Below the pieces are notes generated by a model that worked only from the letters and a program-made list of their open reading frames with translations, made no database searches and was not told the origin of the DNA. Positions 1 through 8,642 of a stretch of 36,265 nucleotides of DNA are shown piece after piece. Positions within the stretch are counted from its first letter, which is position 1; every line of letters starts with the position of its first letter. The DNA is from Candidatus Methanomethylophilaceae archaeon (GTDB lineage: Archaea > Thermoplasmatota > Thermoplasmata > Methanomassiliicoccales > Methanomethylophilaceae), in the NCBI GenBank assembly GCA_017468935.1, contig JAFUHJ010000212.1, forward strand, positions 1-36,265. The letters are read 5' to 3'. The position numbers and the translations under genes were made by a program.

Positions 1-1524
1 GCCTGATGTCTCTCCCATTATCATTATTCCGCGTTCCTTCGCGTACACGGGCAGAAGGTTACCGCTGGAGAACGAGTTATTGGTACAGAGTATAGCGAAG
101 TTGAAGTCGTACTGTTTCTTCAGATCCTTCTCATCGAATTTACCGTCCAGGTTGGTATCTATGTGGCTCTTCATCTCTACGGACAGTTCGGTGTCCACGA
201 ATTTGTTGTACATGTACGAGTAGTCCCCCGTCATAATCGAGATGATCGCCAAGCATGGGGATGAATCACCGCCGGAATTCGTTGTCACGTCGAAGATGAA
301 ATTCTTGATGTTCGGGTTCTTTTTGGCCTTTTCCAAAGCCGCGATGACGGAACCGTACGTGTCCTTTGGCAGCTCTCCTTTGTTGTCGTAGTAATTCTCC
401 CAGCCTTCCAGATCGGTTACGAAAGTATCGAATGTGAACATGGCTGTGTCTCCCGATTCATGATAGTCCCCGGGGCCTAGCACATTGGTTCTGGCTTCCT
501 TTAGTTTATTCATGATCGTGCCTTTGTCCCTAATCTCGGGTACATCGATGGTATTGAGAAGGTTGATGACCTCAGTCTTGCGCTCATCACCAATGATATT
601 ATTCAGGACGGGGAATGAAGTGTGACCGCCATCATTCAGATATGCCCCCAGAGCTGTGAGTCCTGCTATGTATTCCACATAATCGTCGGATTGCAGCCAT
701 GATGCTATCTTCTTGGTCGATTCGTTGTAGTTGTTCAGCACATCGTCCAGTTTGGACTTCTGCAGTTCCTTTCCAAGGGCGGCCGTATCCGGTTTACCAT
801 AGTTGTTGTCTATGACCAGGCAGAACTCCTTGTATGTCAGGTCGACAAGATCCGCTGAACGAACCGTCTCGTATGACAATACTTCTATCTCTTTCTGAAT
901 GACAGCCTCGAGTTTTGCAGGTGTTCCGCTTAGTGATTCATATACAGTGATACAGCATATGAGTTCTGGAATGCAGTATGTATAATACGCGAAGGGGCTC
1001 AAGAACAGGTCGGCCGCTGTCTGAACAGGCATCCATATATTACCATCATCGAAATACAAGGGGATATCGTAGTCTCCGATAGCGATGGTCTTCGTTTTTT
1101 CCTCATGGGTTGCTTCGGACGTAGATTTCATGAATCTGGCGCTATGATCTTCCTCGGTCAGGGGTGCCTTGAACACAGAGTAATTGTCGCATTTGAACGT
1201 CCATGTTTCGGTATCGATGGTCGCGGTGACTTCTGTATTGATGGGGTTGATGTATGTCACCTTCCCATCGGAGAAGGTCGTCTTCATCTCTTTCCCTGAA
1301 TAGATGTTGTATAATCCGTCCAATGTTATGAACGGTACATTGGGCATATCGCTGTATATGCGGTATTCCTTCATAGTGGGTTCATCTTCATTCGGCCTGT
1401 AGGTCTCGATCTCCTTTATCTCGTAATCGGAATCGTCGGCGGAAAACTCTACCGATGTCGAAATGAGAGGGACGATCAAAGTCGTCACGGCCAGAAGAGC
1501 AATCAGCTTTGTTCTGGACATCAT
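1..1524 (-). CDS. Secreted S41-family (tail-specific protease-like) peptidase, 3' end outside window
   Basis: The frame is open from ATG 1524 (or the adjacent in-frame ATG 1521) to base 1, giving 508 codons without a stop, so the C-terminus is missing. The N-terminus has a basic start (MMSRTK), a hydrophobic segment and a small-residue stretch, a typical signal peptide. The last ~100 residues look like an S41 core: a beta strand followed by TTNSGGDSS, matching the family's D-x-R-x-N-x-GG element, and near the end NNSFSSGN followed by GETSG, where the serine of FSSGN is the likely nucleophile. The middle is not recognised. It probably acts outside the membrane on proteins or peptides. A TATA-like box lies at 1550-1557. 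It is divergent from the FtsZ-like gene. The fold assignment rests on motifs only. Confidence 0.65.
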   Translation of the reverse strand, partial: MMSRTKLIALLAVTTLIVPLISTSVEFSADDSDYEIKEIETYRPNEDEPTMKEYRIYSDMPNVPFITLDGLYNIYSGKEMKTTFSDGKVTYINPINTEVTATIDTETWTFKCDNYSVFKAPLTEEDHSARFMKSTSEATHEEKTKTIAIGDYDIPLYFDDGNIWMPVQTAADLFLSPFAYYTYCIPELICCITVYESLSGTPAKLEAVIQKEIEVLSYETVRSADLVDLTYKEFCLVIDNNYGKPDTAALGKELQKSKLDDVLNNYNESTKKIASWLQSDDYVEYIAGLTALGAYLNDGGHTSFPVLNNIIGDERKTEVINLLNTIDVPEIRDKGTIMNKLKEARTNVLGPGDYHESGDTAMFTFDTFVTDLEGWENYYDNKGELPKDTYGSVIAALEKAKKNPNIKNFIFDVTTNSGGDSSPCLAIISIMTGDYSYMYNKFVDTELSVEMKSHIDTNLDGKFDEKDLKKQYDFNFAILCTNNSFSSGNLLPVYAKERGIMIMGETSG

Positions 1525-1548
1525 TCGTATCCCTTTGTCGGGAGTATG

Positions 1549-1665
1549 GTGATAAAATGTAATAAGCATTCATTCAGGGCATCGGATGTACGAGATTCTT
1601 TATGTTCAAGTGTTGAAAGCCAATAGTTGGCAAACCATTGATCCCCCGACCGTTCCTTTTATCAC
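1549..1665. promoter_or_regulatory. Divergent promoter pair for the S41 peptidase and FtsZ-like genes
   Basis: The 9-mer TTTTATCAC occurs on the minus strand at 1557-1549, about 30 nt before the S41 start, and on the plus strand at 1657-1665, about 27 nt before the FtsZ-like start. Both sit where an archaeal TATA box is expected. Neither gene has an obvious ribosome binding site, so both transcripts may be leaderless. Confidence 0.45.
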
Positions 1666-1686
1666 GGGTAGCCCATATGGTGCTCC

Positions 1687-2499
1687 ATGGAAGAGGATGT
1701 CGCGGTCATCGTATGCGGAGGTGCAGCAAAGAATGCCTTCGACATCATCGACTCCAAGGACAGGAACCCTTGGGAGCAGTACGAGGAGGCCCAGAACGAG
1801 TTCGGCCACCATTTCGATGTCCTCTCCGATAAGTTCTCCACGATCCCAAAGGACGACCTCAAGGAGATAGAGTATGCCCTAGAGGGAAAGCGCATAGTCG
1901 TACCGTTCCTGATCCTCGGAGGTGCGGTCGGTACCGGCATAATCAGGGATGTCATCAGATGTGCCAGGAACAGGAATTGCAAGGTGGTTTCCGTGTTCGG
2001 CATCCCCATGGGATTCGAGGCGGAACGCCGTGAGAGGGCGTTCAAGAACCTCTCGGAGGTGGTGGCCCTGTCGGATTGCAGTCTTGTCGTGGACATGCAG
2101 AAGCTGATGGATGTCAACCTCGAATTGAACAAGGAGAAGCTTTGGACAGTGTTCCTTAAGATGAGCGACCGCATGATCAGGAGTTCGATAAGGTCGATCG
2201 TCGAGTTCATGCAGGGACCTTTCTTCTCCGTGTTCACGGACAGGATGTACGCATTCGTGCCTTCCACGGATGTCCTCCCGGTGAATGCGGTGACAAGGTC
2301 CTGGGATCATCTGATGTTCGACATAGAGCGCGCCACCGACAGATCGGTTATAATGCTAGGATCCAACGTGAGATCGTCCGAGATAGAGGATATCAAGAAC
2401 AGTGTCGCGATGCTGTGCGGTACGATCCCGGAGATAGTCCTCCGCAACGATTCCGACGATTCCAAAGTGATAATCTTCAGAGCGGTCAGATCATTCTGA
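1687..2499 (+). CDS. Divergent FtsZ/tubulin-superfamily protein
   Basis: This 270-residue protein keeps the outline of an FtsZ GTPase domain. A degenerate glycine loop near residue 11 (VCGGAAKNA) corresponds to GVGGAGNNA. GGAVGTG near residue 78 matches the tubulin/FtsZ signature GGGTGTG. GFEAERRERA and a following LSEVVALSD segment match the FtsZ FEG-x-RR and L-x-x-x-vD region. The T7 loop that supplies the catalytic aspartates in FtsZ (NxDFADV) is not recognisable, and the protein is about 100 residues shorter than typical FtsZ, without a C-terminal tail. It may bind nucleotide but hydrolyse it poorly, or act as a regulator of a true FtsZ. ATG 1687 is the first start after an in-frame stop at 1669. 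Its stop overlaps the convergent trmJ-like gene by 9 bp. Confidence 0.6.
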   Translation: MEEDVAVIVCGGAAKNAFDIIDSKDRNPWEQYEEAQNEFGHHFDVLSDKFSTIPKDDLKEIEYALEGKRIVVPFLILGGAVGTGIIRDVIRCARNRNCKVVSVFGIPMGFEAERRERAFKNLSEVVALSDCSLVVDMQKLMDVNLELNKEKLWTVFLKMSDRMIRSSIRSIVEFMQGPFFSVFTDRMYAFVPSTDVLPVNAVTRSWDHLMFDIERATDRSVIMLGSNVRSSEIEDIKNSVAMLCGTIPEIVLRNDSDDSKVIIFRAVRSF

Positions 2500-3222
2500 T
2501 TTGTCTTTCTTCCACGGTTTTCCGTACTTGAGATACTTGGAGGCATCTCCGAAGATGCCCATTATCGTGTTGTACTCGTATTTCGTGGGTATCGCACGGC
2601 CCATCATCCTTCTGAACATGACCGCTGTGTTGGGGCGCCTCTCCTTGGGATAATCAATCGCGTCAAGGAGATCCCCGAAGTATGCGAACATCAGTTCCTT
2701 CTCCCGCTTGTCCGCCGGCTCTGGCCTCCTCAGCTCCGTGTGCATGGCGGTGAAGAATTCGTAGAGCACCGTATGCGTTGCATGCGAGAGATTAAGGATC
2801 GGATATTCGTCGCTGGCCGGGATGGTGATGAGGACATCGCAGTAGTTCAATTCCTCCTGCAGCAGTCCGATATCCTCCCTTCCGAAGACCACAGCTATCT
2901 TCTCGGTGTATCCCCTGCAGTGTTCCGCGAACTCCCTTACAGGCATGGGCACGCGTGTGTAGTTGCTGTCGCCCTTGGTGACGACTCCGCTCGTACCGAC
3001 AACAAGGAAGCAGTCCTGAGTGGCCTCCTCCAGAGTGGTGCACATCACTGCCGAATCCAGTATATCCGCTCCGTGCTTGGATCTGCGATAGGCATCGTCC
3101 CCCAGTTCGCAGGGGTTCACCAGATAGAGTTCCTTCATATCGAAGTTGGCCATCGATCTTGCTATCGCTCCGACGTTCCCTTCGTACTTGGGACCGACTA
3201 TCACCACACGGATTTCGGGCAT
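2491..3222 (-). CDS. trmJ: SPOUT-family tRNA 2'-O-methyltransferase, TrmJ type
   Basis: The protein begins EIRVVIVGPKYEGNVGAIAR, the SpoU/TrmJ N-terminal signature with the N-x-GAIAR substrate/SAM loop. It continues with VFGREDIGL and IPASDEYPILNLSHA, which form the trefoil-knot SAM-binding site. TrmJ methylates the ribose 2'-hydroxyl at position 32 of tRNAs in the cytoplasm. The length (243 residues) is normal. I chose ATG 3222 because family members start a few residues before this motif and a TATA-like TTATGTAA lies about 25 nt upstream at 3243-3250. In-frame ATGs at 3228 and 3240 are alternatives. It is convergent with the FtsZ-like gene and divergent from phosphopantothenate synthetase. 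Confidence 0.85.
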   Translation of the reverse strand: MPEIRVVIVGPKYEGNVGAIARSMANFDMKELYLVNPCELGDDAYRRSKHGADILDSAVMCTTLEEATQDCFLVVGTSGVVTKGDSNYTRVPMPVREFAEHCRGYTEKIAVVFGREDIGLLQEELNYCDVLITIPASDEYPILNLSHATHTVLYEFFTAMHTELRRPEPADKREKELMFAYFGDLLDAIDYPKERRPNTAVMFRRMMGRAIPTKYEYNTIMGIFGDASKYLKYGKPWKKDKSE

Positions 3223-3344
3223 GACCATGGAGAGGAGCATCGGTTACATAACATGTTCGACCCCCTCCTCGGAAGTACGGTCTAGGATGCACTTATCTAT
3301 CTTGTACCGTTATGGATGTATCAGTACACTACGGGGACAATCCA

Positions 3345-4103
3345 ATGGAAATACCGAAGGACCATCCAAGATACAAATCGTTGATGACAAGGGAACGTCT
3401 GGCTCATATGGTGGAAGAGGGTCTCGTGACCCCTACCGGCCTCATCTCCCACGGAAGGGGAGAGGCCTACGACTACCTCATGGGCGAGAAGAGCATCCCT
3501 CCCGCGCTGGAGGCCGAGAAGGTCGCAGCCGCATATCTGCTCAGGGCCAAGAACCCTGTCGTATGCGTCAACGGGAACGCCGCGGCTCTCGATCCGGAGA
3601 ACCTCATCGCATTGGCCAAGGCCGTACCTGCCAAGATGGAGGTCAACCTGTTCCACAGGACGCCGGAGAGGATGGAGGGCCTGATATCATATCTGGAGTC
3701 CAAGGGTGCCGAGAACGTCCTCGGACGCGAACCGGACTGCAGGATCCAGGGATTGAACCACGACCGTGCCCTCTGTACCAAGGAAGGCATCTTCGACAGC
3801 GATGTCATCGTGGTGCCGATAGAGGACGGGGACCGTGCGGAAGCGTTGGTCTCCATGGGGAAGGTCGTGATCTCCATAGATCTGAATCCACTGTCCCGTA
3901 CGTCATGCAAGGCGACCGTCCCCATCTCGGACGAGATGACCCGCGCATTGGAGAACATCATACGTTTCATCGGGGAACTCAGGGGACACGATGAGATAAT
4001 CCTTAAAGTGATTGAGCAATATGATAGCTCAGCGAACCGTCGCGAGACCGTCGAATGCATCTGTGAATCACTGATGTCCGGTTTCGGATCGGGAGATGAT
4101 TGA
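3345..4103 (+). CDS. 4-phosphopantoate--beta-alanine ligase (archaeal phosphopantothenate synthetase)
   Basis: The protein starts MEIPKDHPRYKSL and contains LISHGRGEAYDYL, NPVVCVNGNAAAL, EVNLFHRT, VIVVPIEDGDRAEAL and SIDLNPLSRT, all hallmarks of the archaeal COG1701 phosphopantothenate synthetase. It joins 4-phosphopantoate to beta-alanine using ATP, the archaeal replacement for bacterial PanC/PanK in coenzyme A synthesis. The length from ATG 3345 (252 residues) matches the family, whose members begin just before IPKxHPRY. An in-frame ATG at 3312 would add 11 non-conserved residues and cannot be excluded. Its TGA is followed at once by the ATG of the S-adenosylhomocysteinase gene, indicating one transcript. 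Confidence 0.9.
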   Translation: MEIPKDHPRYKSLMTRERLAHMVEEGLVTPTGLISHGRGEAYDYLMGEKSIPPALEAEKVAAAYLLRAKNPVVCVNGNAAALDPENLIALAKAVPAKMEVNLFHRTPERMEGLISYLESKGAENVLGREPDCRIQGLNHDRALCTKEGIFDSDVIVVPIEDGDRAEALVSMGKVVISIDLNPLSRTSCKATVPISDEMTRALENIIRFIGELRGHDEIILKVIEQYDSSANRRETVECICESLMSGFGSGDD

Positions 4104-5342
4104 ATGGAAGACCTTCTCAAACAGGGATCCCTGAAGCTGCACTGGGTGGAGAACCACATGCCCGTGCTCCAGGAGATCAGAAAGAACTTCATCAAGGAAC
4201 AGCCCCTAGCGGGTTTCAAGATCGGAATGGCCCTCCACACGGAGGCGAAGACAGGTATGCTGGCCATCACACTTGCCGATGCCGGAGCGAATATCCGTCT
4301 CGCAAGCTGCAACCCCCTTTCCACCGACGATTCCGTCGCACACGCCCTCCGCGACGAGTACGGATTGGACGTCTATGCGAAGAAGTGGGAGACGCAGGAT
4401 GAGTATTACGCCAACCTGAACACGGTGCTCAACATGAACCCGGACCTCATCATCGATGACGGTGCGGACCTCATCACCATGGCGCACACCACCCGCAGGG
4501 AGGTGCTGCCCAACATCAAGGCGGCCAACGAGGAGACCACCACAGGTGTCACACGCCTCAAGGCGATGGCCGCGGACGGGACGCTCAGCTTCCCCGTATT
4601 GGATGTCAATGACGCCAAGATGAAGTTCCTGTTCGACAACAGATACGGAACTGGTCAGTCAGCCTTCGACGGATGGATGAACGCCACGAACCTGCTGGTC
4701 GCCGGAAAGACCGTCGTAGTGGCAGGATACGGCTGGTGCGGTAAGGGTATCGCCATGAGGGCCAAGGGATTCGGGGCATGCGTCATCGTCACCGAGGTAG
4801 ATCCCGTCAAGGCCATAGAGGCCAAGATGGACGGATTCCAGGTCATGAGGATGATCGATGCCGTCAAGGTCGCCGACATGGTGTTCACCGTCACCGGATG
4901 CAAGGACATCCTGACCCTCGAGCACTTCCAGGTCATGAAGGACGGTTGCGTAGTCGGTAACGTCGGACATTTCGACAACGAGATCAACAAGGAGCATCTG
5001 TACGCCCTGTCGGAGTCATGCACGCGTGTCCGTGAGTTTATCGACGAGTACAAGATGAAGGACGGACGCCGCATCTACCTTATCGGAGAGGGACGTCTCA
5101 TGAACCTCGCCGCAGGACAGGGTCACCCCGCAGAGATCATGGATATGAGCTTCGCCACACAGGCGCTCGGTATCGAGTACATGAGCAAGAACTACAAGGA
5201 CATGAGTCCCCAGGTCTACAGGGTCCCCGAGGATATAGATTCCAGGATCGCTAGCATCAAGCTGGAATCGATGGGCGTTCTCATCGACAAGCTCAGCGAT
5301 GACCAGGTAAGATACACCACGGGATGGAAGGAAGGCACATGA
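4104..5342 (+). CDS. ahcY: S-adenosylhomocysteinase, short archaeal form
   Basis: This 412-residue protein hydrolyses S-adenosylhomocysteine to homocysteine and adenosine, clearing the inhibitory product of methyl transfer. Visible features are the N-terminal substrate domain (LHTEAKTGMLA, SCNPLSTDD, DDGADLI, EETTTGVTRL), the Rossmann NAD site GYGWCGKG near residue 210, and VGHFDNEI and GRLMNLAAGQGHP. It lacks the C-terminal KPxxYRY extension of the ~430-470-residue bacterial and eukaryotic enzymes, as usual for archaeal forms. Some methanogen homologues prefer S-inosylhomocysteine, and sequence alone does not decide this. Translation starts directly after the upstream stop. Its stop overlaps the PfkB start as ATGA, so translational coupling is likely. 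Confidence 0.93.
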   Translation: MEDLLKQGSLKLHWVENHMPVLQEIRKNFIKEQPLAGFKIGMALHTEAKTGMLAITLADAGANIRLASCNPLSTDDSVAHALRDEYGLDVYAKKWETQDEYYANLNTVLNMNPDLIIDDGADLITMAHTTRREVLPNIKAANEETTTGVTRLKAMAADGTLSFPVLDVNDAKMKFLFDNRYGTGQSAFDGWMNATNLLVAGKTVVVAGYGWCGKGIAMRAKGFGACVIVTEVDPVKAIEAKMDGFQVMRMIDAVKVADMVFTVTGCKDILTLEHFQVMKDGCVVGNVGHFDNEINKEHLYALSESCTRVREFIDEYKMKDGRRIYLIGEGRLMNLAAGQGHPAEIMDMSFATQALGIEYMSKNYKDMSPQVYRVPEDIDSRIASIKLESMGVLIDKLSDDQVRYTTGWKEGT

Positions 5343-6259
5343 GCCAGCCTTTCCTGTCCGTCTACGGTCACGTCACCGTGGACCAGATCCTCACGGTCAG
5401 GAAGTTCCCTGCGGACAACACCACCGAGGACATCGTCACCAAGATGACGACCCTCGGCGGTACGGGTACCAACATCGCCGTCGCGGCGGCCAAGCTCGGA
5501 TGCCCAACAGCCCTCTGCGCATTCGTCGGGAACGACTTCCCGGGCATGTACGAGAGGCAGATCGAGGAGTCCGGTCTGATACTGGACGAGTTCCTGCACG
5601 TCGACAAGTTCGAGACATCGGGGGCGGTCGTGGTCAACGATCCCAACATGGTCCAGAAGGTAGTGTTCTATCAGGGGCCTCAGGGATTCGCGGACGAGAC
5701 AGGCATAAGGCTAACTTCCAACGCAAAGAAATCCAAATACACTCACTTCTGCACCGGTCAGCCGTCATATTACATCAGTGTGATGGACGAGATCGCATCC
5801 AAGACCAGGATCGCCATAGATCCGGCCCAGGAATCACACAGGATATGGAACGCGGAGAACTTCCCTGAGGCCCTGAAGAGGTCCGATGCACTGTTCTGCA
5901 ACAACTTCGAGGCGGAATCGCTGAGGAAGTACATCGGATTGGACGACATCATGGATGCCCCGGTGGACATGGTCGTCTGCACGCACGGCTCCGAGGGCAG
6001 CAAGGCGAAGGTCGGAGGGGAGATCATCTCGATCCCCACAGTCAAGGCCGACAGGATAGCCGATCCCACCGGATGCGGGGATACGTACAGGGCGGGATTC
6101 TACACGGCACTGTACAAGGGATACGATGTGCCAGAGGCACTTACTATAGCCTCTGCGGTAGCATCATTCGTCATCGAGGAGACGGGCGCTCTCACCCACA
6201 TTCCCACATGGGATGCGGTCATGGAGAGGGCGGAGCCCTATCTCAGAGAGATCGTATGA
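5339..6259 (+). CDS. PfkB-family sugar/nucleoside kinase
   Basis: This 306-residue ribokinase-fold kinase has the N-terminal GGTGTNIAVAAAKLG substrate/lid motif, a central region with NNFEAE, and the C-terminal ATP/anion-hole signature DPTGCGDTYRAGF with the catalytic aspartate. The substrate is not readable from sequence. Because the start overlaps the S-adenosylhomocysteinase stop (ATGA at 5339-5342), a role as adenosine or nucleoside kinase recycling the adenosine released by that enzyme is attractive but inferred. ATG 5339 is preferred over the upstream frame because GGAAGGAAGG lies just before it. The stop again overlaps the next start as ATGA (6256-6259). Confidence 0.85.
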   Translation: MSQPFLSVYGHVTVDQILTVRKFPADNTTEDIVTKMTTLGGTGTNIAVAAAKLGCPTALCAFVGNDFPGMYERQIEESGLILDEFLHVDKFETSGAVVVNDPNMVQKVVFYQGPQGFADETGIRLTSNAKKSKYTHFCTGQPSYYISVMDEIASKTRIAIDPAQESHRIWNAENFPEALKRSDALFCNNFEAESLRKYIGLDDIMDAPVDMVVCTHGSEGSKAKVGGEIISIPTVKADRIADPTGCGDTYRAGFYTALYKGYDVPEALTIASAVASFVIEETGALTHIPTWDAVMERAEPYLREIV

Positions 6260-6789
6260 CGCTCTACGCCCTCACCGGCACCCCCGGTACGGGAAAGACA
6301 TCCCTTTCCAATGAGCTCCGCAGCAGGGGATACAACGTCATAGATGGTAAGGAGCACATCAAGGCCAACGGCCTGCTGGGGGAATTGGATGCGGAGAGGG
6401 ACACCCATGAGGTAGACCTCGATCTATTGAACGATTCCCTTCAGGAGTATCGTGACAGTCCCGATCTGTATCTAATCGACAGCCACCTGTCCCATTTCAT
6501 GGACTGCAGCGGGATAATAGTCCTCAGATGTCATCCCGATATACTCGCTGACAGGCTCAGGGCACGCGGCTATGGGGAGAACAAGGTATGCGAGAACGTC
6601 CAATCAGAGGTATTGGACGTGATCCTCTGCGAGGCAACGGAATCGGATATCCCGGTATGGGAGATCGACTGTTCTCATGATGATATTCCTGTTTCAGCCG
6701 ATTCCATAGAAGAAATACTAAAAGGGAAGTCAGACGATTACGTACCTGGAAAGACCGATTGGTCGCTGGAGATGGACAAATGGTTCTAG
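6256..6789 (+). CDS. Archaeal adenylate kinase-like NMP kinase (Fap7/AK6 family)
   Basis: This 177-residue P-loop kinase begins LYALTGTPGTGKTSLS, with the Walker A GTPGTGKT characteristic of Fap7/AK6. It has LIDSHLSHF in the substrate region and LRCHPDILADRLRARGY in the lid/base-binding part, then VQSEVLDVILCEA. Family members have adenylate kinase activity and assist late small-subunit ribosome maturation with Rps14/uS11. ATG 6256 overlaps the PfkB stop; the open frame upstream is antisense-free read-through inside PfkB and was not used. This is the only called gene in the window ending in TAG (6787-6789), notable if the organism decodes UAG as pyrrolysine. It overlaps the next gene by 10 bp. 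Confidence 0.85.
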   Translation: MTLYALTGTPGTGKTSLSNELRSRGYNVIDGKEHIKANGLLGELDAERDTHEVDLDLLNDSLQEYRDSPDLYLIDSHLSHFMDCSGIIVLRCHPDILADRLRARGYGENKVCENVQSEVLDVILCEATESDIPVWEIDCSHDDIPVSADSIEEILKGKSDDYVPGKTDWSLEMDKWF

Positions 6790-7454
6790 ACGGGCAGAGA
6801 GCGAGGGTCGACTTCTTACTGGCCCCTGTTGCAAGGAAATTCATCAACGTCAACCCGAACACCGTATCGTGGATCGGGCTCATCATCGCCGTACTGAGCG
6901 GTGTCGTGTTCTACCTCAGCGGGGATTCGGACAGGGAATGGCTGCTGCTTGTAGGTGCGGCCCTCGTGATAATCTCGGGGTACTTTGATGCCCTCGACGG
7001 TAAGATTGCGAAGCTCGGTAACAAATGCAGTGCAAAAGGGGACTATCTCGATCACGTCTTCGACAGATACGCGGATATCTTCATGATCGGAGGTATCGCA
7101 TGCTGCGGATACTGGTGCAACCCGTATCTTGGAATGGCGGCCTTGGTAGGAGTGCTCCTGACATCATATATGGGTACTCAGGCCCAGGCCATCGGAGCGC
7201 CCCGTCTCTACGCTGGATTCCTCGGACGTGCGGACAGGGTCGTGCTCTCTACGCTCTTCCCCATAATCCAGATCGTGATGTCCGCATTCGAGCTAGGTTG
7301 GTTCGACATAGAGATAGGATCCTGGGCATTCACCCTGAACTGGCTCGAGATCATGATACTCTGGTTCGCCGTAGTCGGAAACCTCACGGCCATCCAGAGA
7401 GCGATAATCACCTGGAAGAACCTCGGTAAGATGGAACAGGAGAAGAAGGAATGA
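6780..7454 (+). CDS. CDP-alcohol phosphatidyltransferase, probable archaetidylinositol phosphate synthase
   Basis: This 224-residue multi-pass membrane enzyme has the CDP-alcohol phosphatidyltransferase signature near residue 70: D-x2-DG-x2-A-K-x8-G-x3-D-x3-D, with lysine in place of the usual arginine after the alanine. About five to six hydrophobic helices are evident (for example TVSWIGLIIAVLSG and IMILWFAVVG). In archaea this class transfers inositol-1-phosphate, glycerol or serine head groups to CDP-archaeol. The VNPNTVSWIG start and overall form best match the archaetidylinositol-phosphate synthases, but the head group is inferred. ATG 6780 is preceded by GGAGATGG inside the end of the upstream gene. 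The stop abuts the convergent priL stop with no gap. Confidence 0.8.
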   Translation: MVLDGQRARVDFLLAPVARKFINVNPNTVSWIGLIIAVLSGVVFYLSGDSDREWLLLVGAALVIISGYFDALDGKIAKLGNKCSAKGDYLDHVFDRYADIFMIGGIACCGYWCNPYLGMAALVGVLLTSYMGTQAQAIGAPRLYAGFLGRADRVVLSTLFPIIQIVMSAFELGWFDIEIGSWAFTLNWLEIMILWFAVVGNLTAIQRAIITWKNLGKMEQEKKE

Positions 7455-8519
7455 TCACTGGGGGCCTGCCGGGTTCTCCGGAGGCCTCTGGGCATTCCTT
7501 TCCTTGTCCTTGACCTTTGTTCTGTAATATTTGAGCGGGTGGTTCATCCACTCCTGCTCGCATAGTTTGTCGGGATTGTAGCAGAGACCGTTGGTCTTCA
7601 TGGTCTTGCATTCGGGCGGGGAGTATCCTTCGCCACCGCTCAGCTCGCCCATGATGTGCTTGATCTGATATTCCGACTTGGACTCGTCAAAATCAGGGGA
7701 TTCCGCGAACACCTTGATGATGTCCTCATAGCCCAATCCCAACGCCTTGAGGAACGTCACGACCGCGAATCTGGCACTGTGCGGAAGGTTCAGTCCGTTC
7801 CTGGACATCTCCAAAATGTGGACCAGGCACGGAGGGAGGAATTCGGTCTTCATCCCCTCGCCGTTCGTGGGACTCATCTTCATCTTCGTATCGGCAAGAG
7901 CCATGGTCACCGCGGTGACATCACCGGCCAGGTATCCCTTGTATTCATCCGGCGTCATCAGGGGGAGTTCCGACTCGATCTTGTCCTGGAGGGCGTTCTG
8001 CATGAGACGGCTGAACTTGTCCTGCGGGAGATAGACTACACCGTGGTGGATGTCGCTGTTGATCAGTTTCCATTCCACGCTGTTCAGTCTGCTGGCGAGT
8101 CTGAGGAAATCGGGGAAGTTCATGTGTATGGTCCCGTCGCGTGCCACTGCCGATGACACCCCCAGTTCCTCTGATACCATGAGGACCGTCTCCCTGTCCT
8201 CCTTGTTCAGGAGTTCGTTCATCCTGACCGCCTCTGCAAGGGCATACCTCTTGGTGAGGAAACGGTCCCCGATGAGGGATACGATCATCCTTGCATACGG
8301 GTATGACATGACCTCGATGAGCCTGTCGTAATCGGTCATGAGCTCCACATAGGACACCTCGTAGTTCTCCAGCGCCTGGAGTACCCTCTCCCTGCCCCTG
8401 ACGCGCGCAGGAGCATAGGATTCGGACGTGAGCAGGGATTCCAGGTCTGCAGAGTTCTTCTCCGCGAACTCGGCCGATTCCTTCAAGAAAGGATATCTCG
8501 CAGCACGTTTGGTGTCCAT
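7455..8519 (-). CDS. priL: DNA primase large subunit PriL
   Basis: This 354-residue protein is the regulatory, iron-sulfur subunit of the archaeal primase. It supports initiation and hand-off of the RNA primer made by PriS, which is also in this window. The N-terminal helical domain begins RAARYPFLKESAEF. The C-terminal domain carries the expected four cluster cysteines: PPCLVHILEMSRNGLNLPHSAR, a helix-rich stretch, then ECKTMKTNGLC and DKLCEQEWMNHPLKYY. ATG 8519 is chosen over the longer frame because the conserved region starts there and a TATA-like box lies 27 nt upstream. No ribosome binding site is visible, so the mRNA is probably leaderless. It shares an upstream element with priS. Confidence 0.9.
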   Translation of the reverse strand: MDTKRAARYPFLKESAEFAEKNSADLESLLTSESYAPARVRGRERVLQALENYEVSYVELMTDYDRLIEVMSYPYARMIVSLIGDRFLTKRYALAEAVRMNELLNKEDRETVLMVSEELGVSSAVARDGTIHMNFPDFLRLASRLNSVEWKLINSDIHHGVVYLPQDKFSRLMQNALQDKIESELPLMTPDEYKGYLAGDVTAVTMALADTKMKMSPTNGEGMKTEFLPPCLVHILEMSRNGLNLPHSARFAVVTFLKALGLGYEDIIKVFAESPDFDESKSEYQIKHIMGELSGGEGYSPPECKTMKTNGLCYNPDKLCEQEWMNHPLKYYRTKVKDKERNAQRPPENPAGPQ

Positions 8520-8540
8520 ATTTGAATGACGAACGTACTG

Positions 8541-8571
8541 ATAGATAACATTTGAGTTACATCGCAACAAT
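8541..8571 (-). promoter_or_regulatory. priL promoter with element shared with priS
   Basis: On the minus strand a TATA-like TGTTATCTAT (8550-8541) is centred 27 nt before the priL ATG. Immediately upstream, plus-strand bases 8556-8571 read GTTACATCGCAACAAT. They match the priS upstream element in 13 of 16 positions, including ten contiguous bases (TCGCAACAAT), at nearly the same distance from the start codon (37 versus 38 nt). Confidence 0.5.
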
Positions 8572-8607
8572 ATCTGTTGATGACGTCGATAAAGGTGAAG
8601 AAAGGGC

Positions 8608-8628
8608 GGCAGGGCCGCAGACCCTGCC
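8608..8628 (-). terminator. Hairpin terminator after glnK
   Basis: A perfect 7-bp stem, GGCAGGG (8608-8614) with CCCTGCC (8622-8628) around a 7-nt loop, lies 15 nt past the glnK stop. On the minus strand it is followed by the T-rich GCCCTTTCTTCACCTTTA. The same stem sequence follows gltB at 23731-23754. Confidence 0.55.
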
Positions 8629-8642
8629 TTTGAATGATCGTT

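Noticed and set aside
3473-4324. 283-codon antisense frame across phosphopantothenate synthetase and ahcY
   Set aside because: It crosses two well-supported genes on the opposite strand and shows no motif.
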